NCBI GenBank assembly: GCA_030146385.1
Contig: JASLBX010000384.1
Location: 1 to 6,104 of the forward strand
Origin: Jiangellaceae bacterium
GTDB lineage: Bacteria > Actinomycetota > Actinomycetes > Jiangellales > Jiangellaceae
DNA length: 6,104 nucleotides
Direction of reading: 5' to 3'
Part shown: piece after piece, positions 5,911-6,104 of the stretch
How positions within the stretch are numbered: the first letter of the stretch is position 1
Layout of the letters: each line of letters starts with the position of its first letter
Position numbers and translations under genes: made by a program
The notes under the pieces: model-generated
The model's database searches: none
Told to the model about the DNA's origin: nothing
The model's input: only the letters and a program-made list of their open reading frames with translations

Positions 5911-6104
5911 TCAGAACGGCGGCTCGGCGTCGTCGAGGATGTCCGGCTCGGGTACCGCCGGGTCTGGCCCCGCGTCCTCGGTGACGCAGCCGTTCGCGGA
6001 TTCGGTGGCCTCCGGCTCGTCGTGCGGGCAGGGTGCGATGATGCAGCCGCATCCGTCCAGCTGGCTGGTGGGTCCGCCGGGTGGTGCCCAGCCGGGCTGG
6101 AAGG
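5911..6104 (-). CDS. 3' end of an unidentified gene, Cys-rich with an acidic DDAEPPF tail
   Basis: The frame is open from the right edge to a TGA at 5911-5913, giving 63 visible residues plus the stop. Codon third positions are overwhelmingly G or C, which supports real coding. The visible part starts with a Pro/Gly-rich stretch (QPGWAPPGGPTSQ), then a cysteine cluster (DGCGCIIAPCPHDE), then a disordered-looking acidic Pro-rich tail ending PDILDDAEPPF. The start and main domain are outside the window, so no function can be assigned. The last residues resemble the acidic C-terminal tip of actinobacterial single-stranded DNA-binding protein (DDEPPF), but the cysteines do not fit SSB. Some actinobacterial HNH-endonuclease (13E12/DUF222) proteins also end in Pro-rich PPF tails, so that is an alternative. 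Confidence 0.6.
   Translation of the reverse strand, partial: FQPGWAPPGGPTSQLDGCGCIIAPCPHDEPEATESANGCVTEDAGPDPAVPEPDILDDAEPPF

Noticed and set aside
5615..6052. Minus-strand frame of 145 residues crossing the intergenic gap
   Set aside because: Very Arg-rich and overlaps both minus-strand genes in another frame; it bears the mark of a GC-rich shadow.

Overview
The window is high-GC DNA with strongly G/C-ending codons, GTG as well as ATG starts, and tightly packed genes. This fits an actinobacterium; genus and species cannot be read from the sequence. Most of the window is ordinary transporter operon. I see no CRISPR array, phage, insertion sequence, RNA gene or obvious new multi-gene system.

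Layout. Positions 1-5012 (+ strand) hold a five-gene ABC importer operon of the oligopeptide/dipeptide/nickel (Opp/Dpp) class. In order these are the 3' part of a substrate-binding protein (to 1040), two permeases (1050-2111 and 2108-3022) and two ATPases (3019-4023 and 4020-5012). The binding-protein gene is separated from the first permease by 9 nt. The other three junctions are 4-nt stop/start overlaps (ATGA, GTGA, ATGA), so translation is probably coupled. The binding protein would capture substrate outside the membrane. The two permeases form the channel and the two different ATPases drive import. Family membership is certain; the substrate (peptide, oligosaccharide, nickel-chelate or other) is not.

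From 5026 to the right edge, two genes lie on the minus strand and converge on the operon. One is an intact 275-residue protein of unknown function (5026-5853) with a CxCC cluster. Its C-terminal half reads like a LolA/LppX-type beta-sheet fold. Upstream of it, after a 57-nt gap, lies the 3' end of another unknown gene (5911-6104), cysteine-rich and ending in an acidic tail closed by PPF. A 9-bp perfect inverted repeat (5016-5069) spans the 13-nt convergent gap and could be a two-way terminator.

Points that deserve a second look: the binding protein has a C-terminal membrane anchor with an Arg-rich cytoplasmic tail. Both ATPases carry four-cysteine sets of the type that hold a [4Fe-4S] cluster in this family, with altered spacing in the second. 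The two ATPases also differ in their Q-loop and post-Walker-B sequences. The minus-strand proteins appear uncharacterised.
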